From NCBI RefSeq assembly GCF_014193375.1, contig NZ_JACHZF010000008.1, positions 102,055 through 166,054 of the forward strand: a stretch of 64,000 nt of DNA, in the 5' to 3' direction. Under the pieces are notes generated by a model that had not been told where the DNA came from, did not search any database, and saw only the letters and a list, made by a program, of their open reading frames with translations. Shown here piece after piece: positions 8,830 through 16,923 of the stretch; the stretch's first letter is position 1; each line of letters begins with the position of its first letter. This stretch comes from Halomonas campaniensis. Its GTDB lineage: Bacteria > Pseudomonadota > Gammaproteobacteria > Pseudomonadales > Halomonadaceae. The translations under genes were made by a program, and so were the position numbers.

Positions 8830-10226
8830 GGGGAAGGCTCCTCTTCCAGCCGGCGACGGCGGTAGACGTAGACGTCGCCGTCCTCGCCCTCGAGCAGGCG
8901 AAAGCGGTTGGTGGTGCGGATGGCCAGTCCCTCGGGGCCGGCGTGGGCCAGGCGGTTGAGCACCGCCAGCAGGTCCGGGAAGCGATAGCCGTCGATGAAG
9001 GCATCCAGGCGACCATGGAGCTCGCGCACCAGATCCTCGGTGGGCCGCAGCTCCAGGCCGTCGATCCAGCGGAACAGCGTCTCGATACGCCGGGCGTCGG
9101 TGCGGGCCTCCCCCAGCGAGGCCGTCAGGTCGGGCAGCGCCGGCGCCTCGGCGCGGCGGCGCAGGTCGGCCAGGCGCAGCTCGATCTCCGAGAAGAGCAG
9201 CCGATGGTAGCTGGCGGACCCTCCGAAGGCATAGGCGCGCGGCCGCAGGAAGCCCTTGAGCCCGGGGACGAAGGCGTTGCCGCGCACGAAGTCCCGGCCG
9301 CTGAGCCGGGTGACCCGCAGGTCGCGGCCGCGGGTGCGCTCGTGGAGCGCCTGCAGCCGCGCGAAGTGGTGCTCCATGGCGTTGTACTGGAGCATGCCGC
9401 GGCGGGTCTTGCGCAGGAAGTTGTCGACCTCCCGGGCCACGACCTGGATCGGCTTGTGCATGGCGTTGAGGCTCAGCGCCACGCGGAACACCTGGTCGGC
9501 CCGGGACTGCTTGCCGTGGCGCTCGAAGAGTCGGGTGAGCCCCTCCAGGGTGGCGAAGAGGTTGGCCCCGTCGGCCAGACGGGTATCCGGGTTGAGGAAC
9601 GCCAGGGTCGGCTTGATATGGCGCTCGTAGAGGTGCGCGATGCGCTCGAGCATCGAGCGACGATAGGCGGCGAAGCGCTCCGGCGCCCGGCTCGCCTCGC
9701 CGGAGATGTCGGCAAGGTCGCTGCTGACCCCCTGCATGCGCACCACGTTCTGGCGCAGCAGGCCGATCAGCTGGCTGAGCTGGGCATTGAGCTCGTCGGC
9801 GAGCTCCGTGAAGTCCGGGTCGGCCTCGCTGAAGCTCGCCCCCTCGAGGCGCCCGTGCAGGTCGCGCAGGGAGACCAGGCGAGTGCGCAGCCGGGCATCG
9901 GTGAGCTCGCGGTAGAGCGACAGGTCGCAGAGGCGCAGCAGCTCCAGCAGCGACTCGTCGAAGACCAGCCGCTTCTCCCCCTCGACCTTGTCGATGTCGC
10001 TGACCAGGTTGGCATGGAAGAGATTGTCGCTGCTGAAGGCGCGCTGCAGGCGACGCCGCTCCTGGGCGCTGAGGTGGCGGCCGTGGTCCATCACCGCCTG
10101 CTGCAGGTCCAGCTCGCGCACGTGGCGCACCCCCTCGCAGTCCATGCGCTGGACCAGCCCCAGCAGGATGCCGGCATGCTCCAGCAGGATCCGGGTGGTC
10201 TCGAGGGTATTGAACCGCTTACTCAT
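8826..10226 (-). CDS. mksF: Kleisin subunit MksF (JetA-like) of the Mks condensin
   Basis: A 466-residue helical protein of the size and pattern of MksF/JetA kleisins, which clamp the two SMC heads and form the closed ring that extrudes DNA. It starts MSKRFNTLETTRILLEHAGI; a long coiled region (residues about 120-200) and a C-terminal winged-helix-like end (RTTNRFRLLEGEDGDVYVYRR) are visible. Its start overlaps the MksB stop by 8 bases and its stop overlaps the MksE start by 4, so the three subunits are translationally coupled. Assignment as the kleisin follows from family resemblance plus context. Confidence 0.82.
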   Translation of the reverse strand: MSKRFNTLETTRILLEHAGILLGLVQRMDCEGVRHVRELDLQQAVMDHGRHLSAQERRRLQRAFSSDNLFHANLVSDIDKVEGEKRLVFDESLLELLRLCDLSLYRELTDARLRTRLVSLRDLHGRLEGASFSEADPDFTELADELNAQLSQLIGLLRQNVVRMQGVSSDLADISGEASRAPERFAAYRRSMLERIAHLYERHIKPTLAFLNPDTRLADGANLFATLEGLTRLFERHGKQSRADQVFRVALSLNAMHKPIQVVAREVDNFLRKTRRGMLQYNAMEHHFARLQALHERTRGRDLRVTRLSGRDFVRGNAFVPGLKGFLRPRAYAFGGSASYHRLLFSEIELRLADLRRRAEAPALPDLTASLGEARTDARRIETLFRWIDGLELRPTEDLVRELHGRLDAFIDGYRFPDLLAVLNRLAHAGPEGLAIRTTNRFRLLEGEDGDVYVYRRRRLEEEPSP

Positions 10227-13146
10227 CGTCCACCTCGAGCAGCGAGGCCTGCTCCTGCCCCAGCCAGGCGGTCACCTCCCCCTCCCCGGCGAAGCCCTCC
10301 GGCCCGCCCCAGTAGACCAGGCTCCGGCGCGGCGAATAGGGCCGGGCGGTGCGCATCTGGCCCACCTCCAGGTGGCGGCCGACCTGGTAGATCAGCTCGG
10401 GGCTGGCGCTGTGGGTGGCCGCGGCGAACAGGTTGAACCCCTGCCGGCCGAGGCGCTCGAGCAGCGACGGCACCTGGCTGACATCCACGCTGGCCAGCTC
10501 GTCCAGCACCATCGGGAAGGCCAGGCCCACGCCGGGATAGAGGATGCGCCGCAGCAGGCGCTGGACAAGCTCCAGGTTGATCAGCGCGGTGGTCGAGGTG
10601 GACTGCCCCTTGGCATCGAGGCGGGTCTCGCTCTGCTTGCGGGTGCGGTAGCTGATGCCGGTGATCACCCGGTCCATGGTCAGCCGGTGGCCGCCCTGCC
10701 CCGGCGTCTCGCCGAAGAACTCGGCCACGAAGCCCTGCAGCCGCTCGTAGAAGGCGTCGGAAAGCAGCTGCCCCGAATAGGGATCGATCGCCTCGGACTC
10801 CTCGACCAGGTTGCGGAACTTGGGGTGGCAGTGGATCTCCACCCGGATCTCGGCCAGGTCATTGATGGTGACGCCCTCGAGTTCGTCGTTGAGCCGCCGC
10901 TCGAAGCGCTGGATATGCTCGGCGTTGGCGCGCAGCGCCTGGCGGTAGCTGGCCACCGTCTCGTTGTGGCTGGCGACCTGCTCCTGGAGCAGTTCGCGAT
11001 GGCGGGGCAGCTCCCGGTAGAGCAGCCCGAGCTGCTCGCAGGCGCCGCGGATCACCGCGGCACCGGGACTCTCGTGCTGCAGCTGGCCCTCGTCGTCGGG
11101 CAGCACCCCGGCGCGCACGAAGTCCTTGAGCAGGTCGAGCACCTTGAGGCGCTGCAGGTCCAGCTCGTGGAGCGCCGCCTCGATGGTCTGCCAGCGCGCC
11201 TCGGTCAGCGACTCGGCGGCGAGGGCCTCGGCCGCCTCGATGCCGGCCAGCTGGGGACTGCGCGCCTGCAGGGCGCTGACCGACGCGCGCAGCCGCTGCA
11301 GCTCGGCCTGGCGTTCATCGATCCTGGCCAGGGCGTCGCGGGCCCGCGCCAGCGAGCCCTGCAGCGCATCGGCATCGCGACCGGTCTCGGCCAGCGCCTC
11401 GCGGTGCCCCTCCAGCAGGCCCTCCTGCTCGGCGATCTCCCGGTCGGCATCCTCGAGCCGCGTCTCCGCCCCGGCGAAACGCTTGAGGGCCCGGGCCTCC
11501 TCGCGGGCGGCCTCGAGCTCGCGCCGGGCCTCCTCGATGCGCCGCGGCCGGTCGATCCCGGCATCGTCATCGGCCAGCTCGGCCAGCTGGCGTTCACAGC
11601 GGCGGCGCTCCTCCTGCAGGTGACGGCGACTCTCCAGCAGGTCCTCGGGGCTCGAGTGGCGGGCGGAAAAGCGGGTATCGAACCAGCGAAACGCCTTCGA
11701 TTCGCCCTCGAACAGCCTGGCGAAGGCGACGATCGTCGCCCGCGTGGCCTCGTCCAGCGCCTCCCCGGGGCTGGCCTGGACCAGCCGCGGATCGACGGCC
11801 ATCAGCGGGGCCACCACCGCCTCCGGCAGCTGGCGGGCCAGCTGCCACTGCTCCCCGGCGATGCGCCGCGCCAGGGTCTCGAGCCGGACATCGACGTCCT
11901 GGAGCTGGGCGGCGAGGCGGGCCCGCTGCCCCTCGGCCTGGGCGGCGTCCTGCAGCGCCGCCAGCTGCTGCGCCTGCCCCTCGATCGCCTCCTCGAGCAT
12001 GGCGCGGATCTCCGCCTGGGAGCAGCCCGGGTAGCGCGACACCAGCAGCTCGCCGCGACGCCGATCCTCCTCGGCCTGTTCGCGCTGCCGCCGGGCCGCC
12101 TTGAGGGCGCCCCGGGCCTCGCCGCTGGCCTGCTCGAGTTCCTTGACGCGCTGGCGGACGCGTTTCAGCGCGCCGTCCTCCCGCTCCACCGCCTCGGCGG
12201 CGTCGACCCGCTCGCGCACCAGGCTGGCCAGGCACTCCTCGAGGCCCTCGCGGAAGGCGGCGAATTCGCCCCGCACCTCTCCGCCATGGCGGTAGGCCGC
12301 ATAGGCCCGGGTCAGGCGGTCGAAGCGCGGCTGCTCACGTTCGACGCGTTTCAGCTCGAGGTCGCGGGCCTTCAGCTCCTCGTGGCGGCGCAGGAACTGG
12401 TCGATGTCGAAGTCGAGCTCGTCGCTGGCGAACTTCTTGTCCGCCTCGACGATGCTGGCCACCGCCGCCGCCATGGCGCGATCGTCGGTGCTCATCTCGA
12501 ACAGCAGCAGGATGAGGGTACGCAGCGACTCCACCTTGCGGGCATCGGCATCGGCCAGCGGGAAGACGCTGTAGCGCGAGGCGTCGGGCGACATCAGGTC
12601 GCTGGCGTAGAGCAGCCGCCTGAGCCGCGCCGTGTCGCTGGTCACCAGGCTGTCCCGGGAGGCCCGCCGGGCGGCATCGATCACCCGCTCGGCGGAGAGC
12701 TCCGGCACGCGCCCGCCGATGCCGTCCGGGTCGTCGTCGACCCGCCAGAACAGCCCGCGCAGGGCCTCGTAGGGCAGCGGCACGAAGAGCCGGTCGTACT
12801 CCAGGTCCCCGCGGCCGCGATAGAGCACCTGGCAGTGCACCCCGTGGGGGTTGCTCACCTCCATCACCAGGAAGCTGAAGCGACTGGGGAAGTAGTGCTG
12901 GAAGCTCTCCTCGTTGGCGTAGAAGCCCCCCGCCCGGGCATTGCGGAAGGCGAACTTGAGCCGGCTCTTGCGGAAGTTGTTCTCCGGCAGCAGGAAGAGG
13001 CGCAGCGCGTTGAGCAGGCTGGACTTGCCCAGGTTGCCGGGCCCCAGCAGCAGCGCATGGCGATCCACCGGGATCTCCACGTAGCCGAAGCCGGCGGAGT
13101 CGACCAGCACCAGGCGGCGGATCTCGAATCGAAAGGCGTCAGTCAT
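10219..13146 (-). CDS. mksB: SMC-like ATPase MksB (JetC-like)
   Basis: A 975-residue SMC/MukB-like ATPase, the motor of the Mks/Wadjet complex. It has a Walker A motif GPGNLGKSS at residues 35-43 and a Walker B hhhhDE near residues 879-883 (PMVLDE). A long charged coiled coil (about residues 230-720, rich in Glu/Arg/Ala/Leu heptads) lies between the two head halves, and KGQSTSTTALINLEL precedes Walker B where the ABC signature is expected. ATG at 13146 is chosen because the domain starts there and overlaps the MksG stop by 8 bases; an upstream in-frame extension would only translate mksG in another frame. ATP hydrolysis should drive loop extrusion on circular DNA. Confidence 0.9.
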   Translation of the reverse strand: MTDAFRFEIRRLVLVDSAGFGYVEIPVDRHALLLGPGNLGKSSLLNALRLFLLPENNFRKSRLKFAFRNARAGGFYANEESFQHYFPSRFSFLVMEVSNPHGVHCQVLYRGRGDLEYDRLFVPLPYEALRGLFWRVDDDPDGIGGRVPELSAERVIDAARRASRDSLVTSDTARLRRLLYASDLMSPDASRYSVFPLADADARKVESLRTLILLLFEMSTDDRAMAAAVASIVEADKKFASDELDFDIDQFLRRHEELKARDLELKRVEREQPRFDRLTRAYAAYRHGGEVRGEFAAFREGLEECLASLVRERVDAAEAVEREDGALKRVRQRVKELEQASGEARGALKAARRQREQAEEDRRRGELLVSRYPGCSQAEIRAMLEEAIEGQAQQLAALQDAAQAEGQRARLAAQLQDVDVRLETLARRIAGEQWQLARQLPEAVVAPLMAVDPRLVQASPGEALDEATRATIVAFARLFEGESKAFRWFDTRFSARHSSPEDLLESRRHLQEERRRCERQLAELADDDAGIDRPRRIEEARRELEAAREEARALKRFAGAETRLEDADREIAEQEGLLEGHREALAETGRDADALQGSLARARDALARIDERQAELQRLRASVSALQARSPQLAGIEAAEALAAESLTEARWQTIEAALHELDLQRLKVLDLLKDFVRAGVLPDDEGQLQHESPGAAVIRGACEQLGLLYRELPRHRELLQEQVASHNETVASYRQALRANAEHIQRFERRLNDELEGVTINDLAEIRVEIHCHPKFRNLVEESEAIDPYSGQLLSDAFYERLQGFVAEFFGETPGQGGHRLTMDRVITGISYRTRKQSETRLDAKGQSTSTTALINLELVQRLLRRILYPGVGLAFPMVLDELASVDVSQVPSLLERLGRQGFNLFAAATHSASPELIYQVGRHLEVGQMRTARPYSPRRSLVYWGGPEGFAGEGEVTAWLGQEQASLLEVDDE

Positions 13147-13936
13147 CCATCGGCTCCAGCAGAATCTCCTGTTCCATGAAGTGCCCCGTCTCCCGGAAGG
13201 CCCGGGCCAGGCCGTGAAGCCCCAGTTGCTCGGCCAGCGCCACCGCCGCCAGGGCCCGCCCGGTATCGCCGGGGTGTCGCCGGAAGCGGTCATGCCACGC
13301 CGGCCATGCCGGCGGCTGCAGCAGGCTCGCGCGTTCGCCCAGGGCGTCGCGCAGCGAGGCGAACATCCGCAGCCCGCCGAGATCGTAGTCGAAGGCGCAG
13401 AGCACCCGCTCGTAGCCGGAGAGCCAGTCGACGACCGGCCGGCGGTTGATGCGGCTGCCGCCGCCCAGGATCACGTCGGCGTCCTCCGGCCCCAGCGCCA
13501 GGCCCGACCACCGGGAGGCCAGCCGGCGCATGGCCCGGGGGCGGGCAAAGTTCTGCTCGTTCTCGACGATCAGCGCGCTGCGCCGTGGCGTGAAGCCCTG
13601 CAGGACGCACCGGCCCTGCAGCACCACCACCCCGGGCCGCGCGTCCGGGAGGCCGAGATGGTGCACCAGCAGGTAGGCGGTGTCACCCGCGACGCGATGG
13701 GAGTCCCCCTGCCGCGTCGCCTCCAGGCGATCCCGCGGGCGACGCACGCGGGCCTCGAGCGCCTCCAGCTGCGCGGGCTCCCGGCAGGTCACCCGCCAGC
13801 GGTCGGTGGCGACCCGCTCGGTGGCGAACAGCTCCCGGTGCCGGGCCTGCCAGGGCGCCGGCAGGCGGCGCACGAAGGCCGCATAGTTGATCGGCTCGTC
13901 GCGGCGGATCGCGGCGAGATAGCGCTCGAGGCTCAT
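13139..13936 (-). CDS. mksG: MksG/JetD-like Toprim nuclease subunit (short form)
   Basis: A 265-residue protein whose C-terminal half carries the Toprim signature of DUF2220/JetD nucleases. Acidic residues occur in LIVENEQNF (Glu125/Glu127), DYDLGG at 183-188 supplies the DxD pair, and FMEQE near 253-257 is the closing motif. In Wadjet systems this subunit cleaves plasmid DNA once the SMC motor has extruded it. Typical JetD proteins have nearer 380-400 residues, so the N-terminal DUF3322-like arm appears shortened to about 110. It is the first gene of the operon; ATG 13936 is preceded by GGGAGGGAG. Catalytic residues look intact. Confidence 0.82.
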   Translation of the reverse strand: MSLERYLAAIRRDEPINYAAFVRRLPAPWQARHRELFATERVATDRWRVTCREPAQLEALEARVRRPRDRLEATRQGDSHRVAGDTAYLLVHHLGLPDARPGVVVLQGRCVLQGFTPRRSALIVENEQNFARPRAMRRLASRWSGLALGPEDADVILGGGSRINRRPVVDWLSGYERVLCAFDYDLGGLRMFASLRDALGERASLLQPPAWPAWHDRFRRHPGDTGRALAAVALAEQLGLHGLARAFRETGHFMEQEILLEPMDD

Positions 13937-14003
13937 GGGGCTCCCTCCCGGCCGGCACACCGCCCTAGCCTACCAGAGCCCCGCCCGTGCGTGACCGGGG
14001 AGG

Positions 14004-14023
14004 CCGGCGCCTGCAGGCGCCGG
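14004..14023. promoter_or_regulatory. 20-bp perfect palindrome between mksG and regB
   Basis: CCGGCGCCTG followed directly by CAGGCGCCGG makes a perfect 20-bp palindrome in the 126-base divergent gap. It lies 67 bases upstream of mksG and 39 bases upstream of regB. Its position suits an operator acting on either or both operons; a structured RNA element is the alternative. Confidence 0.45.
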
Positions 14024-14062
14024 ATCGGTTATCATCGGGGCAGAGATCCCGACGGAGTCGCC

Positions 14063-15337
14063 ATGCCCATCACCCAGCCCCTGCCGCTCTCCACGCCGAA
14101 CCGCAACCTGGTGCGGCTGACCATCGTGCGCGGGATCACCTGGACCGGCTTCCTGGCCGCCATCATCGTCGGCGTGGAGCTGCTCGGCTTCCAGCTGGAG
14201 GTGAACGCGGTGATCTCGGTGGTGCTGGCCATGGCGCTGATCAACCTGGCCACCTGGTGGCGGCTGGGTCGCCACTGGGCCGTCACCCATGGCGAGTACC
14301 TGGCCCACCTGCTGGCCGACGTGGCGGGCCTGACCCTGCTCTTCTACTTCACCGGCGGCTCGAGCAACCCCTTCATCACCTACTACCTGGTGCCGGTGAC
14401 CATCGCCGCGGCGACCCTGCCCTGGCGCTTCGCCTGGATCATCGCCGTCACCGCCATGCTCGCCTACACCTTCCTGATGGGCTTCCACCAGCCGGTACCG
14501 CAGCTGACCCACGGCCACCGCGCGGCCCAGGCCCTCGACCTGCACGTGCTGGGCATGTGGCTGAACTTCGCCCTCTCCGCCGGCCTGGTGACCTTCTTCA
14601 TCTACAAGATGGCCCATGCGCTGCGCAGCCGGGAGCAGGCGCTGTCGCGCACCCGCGAGTCGGCGCTGCGCAACGAGCAGGTGCTCGCCGTGGCCACCCA
14701 GGCGGCGGGCACCGCCCATGAGCTGGGGACGCCGCTCTCGACCATGGCGGTGCTGCTCGCCGAGATGCGCGACGAGGCCGGGGACAACCCGCTGCTGCAG
14801 AAGGACCTGGAACTGCTGCGCCAGCAGGTCGACACCTGCAAGGCACGCCTGCGCCAGCTGGTCGAGAGCGCCGACCGGCGGCGCATGGCAGAGCCGGAGA
14901 GCTGCGACGCCGAGCTGTGGCTGGCCGGCGTGGTGCAGCGCTGGCTGGTGCTGCGCCCCGACGTCAGCCATCGCATGGAGGTGGCCGAGCGGCGCGGCCG
15001 CCCCTGGCTGTCGGTGGATACCACCCTGGACCAGGCGCTGACCAACCTGCTCAACAACGCCGCCGATGCCAACCCCGACGACATCCTCATCAGCCTCGAC
15101 TGGAACGACGACGAGGTGGTGATCGACATCCGCGACCATGGCCCCGGGGTCGCGATGGCCATCGCCGACCAGCTCGGCGAGACCTTCGTCTCCACCAAGA
15201 GCAAGGGCATGGGCATCGGCCTGTTCCTCACCCATGCCACCATCAACCGCTTCGGCGGTGGCGTCAGCCTCTACAACCACCCCGAGGGCGGGACCCTCAC
15301 CGAGGTGGTGCTGCCCCGCCACCATCCCGGCAGCTGA
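14063..15337 (+). CDS. regB: RegB/PrrB-type redox sensor histidine kinase
   Basis: A 424-residue membrane kinase. Six hydrophobic segments span about residues 20-185, with the quinone-binding heptapeptide GGSSNPF at 98-104 that marks RegB proteins. The H-box GTAHELGTPLSTM holds the phosphorylated His219. Cys259 in VDTCKARL aligns with the redox-active cysteine of RegB. N-box LLNNAADAN (329-337), G1 DHGPG and G2 GMGIGL complete the ATPase domain. RegB kinases sense the oxidation state of the ubiquinone pool and control respiratory and energy genes. It is divergent from the mks operon and 37 bases upstream of regA. ATG 14063 has GGAG 5 bases upstream. Confidence 0.9.
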   Translation: MPITQPLPLSTPNRNLVRLTIVRGITWTGFLAAIIVGVELLGFQLEVNAVISVVLAMALINLATWWRLGRHWAVTHGEYLAHLLADVAGLTLLFYFTGGSSNPFITYYLVPVTIAAATLPWRFAWIIAVTAMLAYTFLMGFHQPVPQLTHGHRAAQALDLHVLGMWLNFALSAGLVTFFIYKMAHALRSREQALSRTRESALRNEQVLAVATQAAGTAHELGTPLSTMAVLLAEMRDEAGDNPLLQKDLELLRQQVDTCKARLRQLVESADRRRMAEPESCDAELWLAGVVQRWLVLRPDVSHRMEVAERRGRPWLSVDTTLDQALTNLLNNAADANPDDILISLDWNDDEVVIDIRDHGPGVAMAIADQLGETFVSTKSKGMGIGLFLTHATINRFGGGVSLYNHPEGGTLTEVVLPRHHPGS

Positions 15338-15374
15338 CCCGGCGCCGCCACCGCCCCGAACCCGCGAGGACACC

Positions 15375-15920
15375 ATGCAAGAGCAAGAGACCCCTGAACG
15401 GCTGCTGATCGTCGACGACGACGAGATGTTCTGCCATGTGCTGGATCGCGCCCTGACCCGCCGCGGCTATCGGGTGCTGGTCGCCCACGATGCCGAGCAG
15501 GCCCTCGCCCTGGCCCACCAGCATCGCCCCGAGCTCGCCACCCTGGACCTGAAGCTGGAGCACGAGTCCGGGCTCAAGCTGCTGCCGGAGCTGCTGGAGA
15601 TCGTGCCGGAGTGCCGGGTGGTGGTGCTGACGGGCTATTCGAGCATCGCCACGGCGGTGGAGGCGATCAAGCTCGGCGCGGTGAACTACCTGTGCAAGCC
15701 GGCGGATGCCGAGGAGGTGCTGGCGGCCTTCAGCAAGGAGGGAGGCGACCCGGAGACCGAGGTGGCCGAGCAGCCGCCGTCGATCAACCGCATCGCCTGG
15801 GAGCATATCCAGAAGGTGCTCCAGGAGCACGACGGCAACATCTCGGCCACCGCCCGCGCCCTGGGAATGCATCGGCGCACCCTGCAGCGCAAGCTGCAGA
15901 AGCGGCCGGTGAGGCGGTAG
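15375..15920 (+). CDS. regA: RegA/PrrA/ActR-type response regulator
   Basis: A 181-residue regulator with a receiver domain (acidic pocket DDD at 14-16, phosphorylated Asp58 in TLDLKL, Thr86, Lys108 in CKPAD). A proline-containing linker (EQPPSINRIAWEHI) leads to a Fis-type helix-turn-helix at about 150-175 (GNISATARALGMHRRTLQRKL). This architecture and size are those of RegA/PrrA proteins. It is cotranscribed with the RegB-like kinase. The TAG stop is merged with the first base of a GCGCCGA repeat array. Confidence 0.92.
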   Translation: MQEQETPERLLIVDDDEMFCHVLDRALTRRGYRVLVAHDAEQALALAHQHRPELATLDLKLEHESGLKLLPELLEIVPECRVVVLTGYSSIATAVEAIKLGAVNYLCKPADAEEVLAAFSKEGGDPETEVAEQPPSINRIAWEHIQKVLQEHDGNISATARALGMHRRTLQRKLQKRPVRR

Positions 15921-15945
15921 CGCCGAGCGCCGAGCGCCGAGCGCC
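15920..15945 (+). repeat. GCGCCGA heptamer array after the regA stop
   Basis: 3.7 copies of GCGCCGA start on the last base of the regA stop codon and are followed by ATAGGATGATG. A comparable AGGATGATG follows the ppnN array. It faces a degenerate inverted array at 16025-16053 across the convergent regA-bdhA gap. Confidence 0.75.
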
Positions 15946-16024
15946 ATAGGATGATGTTTCCTGCCTCTCTGGTATCGAGAGGACTCCTGTCGACCTCGAC
16001 ACTTGCCGCCTGTCACTGGGCGGC

Positions 16025-16053
16025 TTGGCGCCAGGCGCTTGTCGCTGGGCGCT
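16025..16053 (-). repeat. Degenerate heptamer array before the bdhA stop
   Basis: Imperfect GGCGCCAGGCGCTTGTCGCT-type repeats, resembling the reverse complement of GCGCCGA units, lie right after the 3' end of bdhA on the minus strand. With 15920-15945 they bracket the convergent gap. Confidence 0.5.
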
Positions 16054-16054
16054 G

Positions 16055-16828
16055 TTACTGCGCCGTCCACCCCAGGTCGATGTTCCAGCTCGCGCCGGTG
16101 ACCGCGCCGGCGGCGTCGGAGGCCAGGTAGGCGACCAGCTCGGCCACCTCCGAGGGTTCGATCAGGCGCTTGACGGCGGCATTCTTGAGCATGATCTTCT
16201 CGATCACCTCCTGCTCCTCCATGCCGTGCATCCTGGCCTGGTCGGCGATCTGGTTGTCCACCAGCGGCGTCTTCACGTAGGCGGGGCAGATGGCATTGGC
16301 GGTGATGCCCTGATCGCCGCCCTCCAGGGCCGCGGTCTTGGTCAGGCCGATCATGCCGTGCTTGGCGCTGATATAGGCCGACTTGCCCGGCGAGGCCACC
16401 TGGGCATGCACCGAGGCGATATTGATGATCCGCCCCCAGCCGTTCTCGCGCATGGAGGGCCAGACGGCCTGGCTGAGCAGGAAGGGCGCGGTCAGCATCA
16501 GGTCGATGATCTGCCGCCACTTGGCCTCGGGGAACGTCTCGATGGGCGAGACGTGCTGGATGCCGGCGTTGTTGACCAGGATATCCACCCGACCGAAGCG
16601 CTTGATCGCGTCGGCCACCGCCGCCTTGCAGGCCTCGCCGTCGGTGAGGTCGGCCTGGAAGAAGGCCGCCCCGGCGCGCTCGGCGACCTCCTGGCCGGCG
16701 GGATTGAAGTCCACCGCCAGTACCTGGTGGCCCTGTTCGCGGAAGTGACGCACCACGGCCTCGCCGATGCCGCTGCTGGTACCGGTGACCAGGGCGACGC
16801 GGGGAGTGGAAGTGGCAGACGCTGTCAT
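16055..16828 (-). CDS. bdhA: 3-hydroxybutyrate dehydrogenase
   Basis: A 257-residue short-chain dehydrogenase that oxidises D-3-hydroxybutyrate to acetoacetate with NAD+, a step in polyhydroxybutyrate use. Visible are the nucleotide-binding TGTSSGIGE motif, NNAG, the catalytic Ser in INIASVHAQVASPGKS and the YxxxK pair in SAYISAKHG. The VHAQVASPGKSAYISAKHG stretch is characteristic of this enzyme within the SDR family, and the C-terminus WNIDLGWTAQ fits. ATG 16828 has AAGGAG 7 bases upstream. The CoA-transferase at 22118-23539 would activate its product acetoacetate. Confidence 0.88.
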   Translation of the reverse strand: MTASATSTPRVALVTGTSSGIGEAVVRHFREQGHQVLAVDFNPAGQEVAERAGAAFFQADLTDGEACKAAVADAIKRFGRVDILVNNAGIQHVSPIETFPEAKWRQIIDLMLTAPFLLSQAVWPSMRENGWGRIINIASVHAQVASPGKSAYISAKHGMIGLTKTAALEGGDQGITANAICPAYVKTPLVDNQIADQARMHGMEEQEVIEKIMLKNAAVKRLIEPSEVAELVAYLASDAAGAVTGASWNIDLGWTAQ

Positions 16829-16923
16829 GGACGACTCCTTGTGGGATGGCAGAGTGGGATGGCTGAACGTAGCGATGGATGGCAACCCGTCCAGCATAAG
16901 GGCCCGGCCCGCCGGGCGCTACC

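Noticed and set aside
9988..13179. Very long plus-strand open frame (over 1000 codons) across the mks operon
   Set aside because: It is antisense to mksB, has low-complexity His/Gln/Leu/Gly composition and no family motifs. In very GC-rich DNA such mirror frames are common.
10219..13293. Longer MksB with 49 extra N-terminal residues
   Set aside because: The extension would translate mksG in another frame and reads as Trp/Arg-rich nonsense; the ATG at 13146 begins the ATPase domain.
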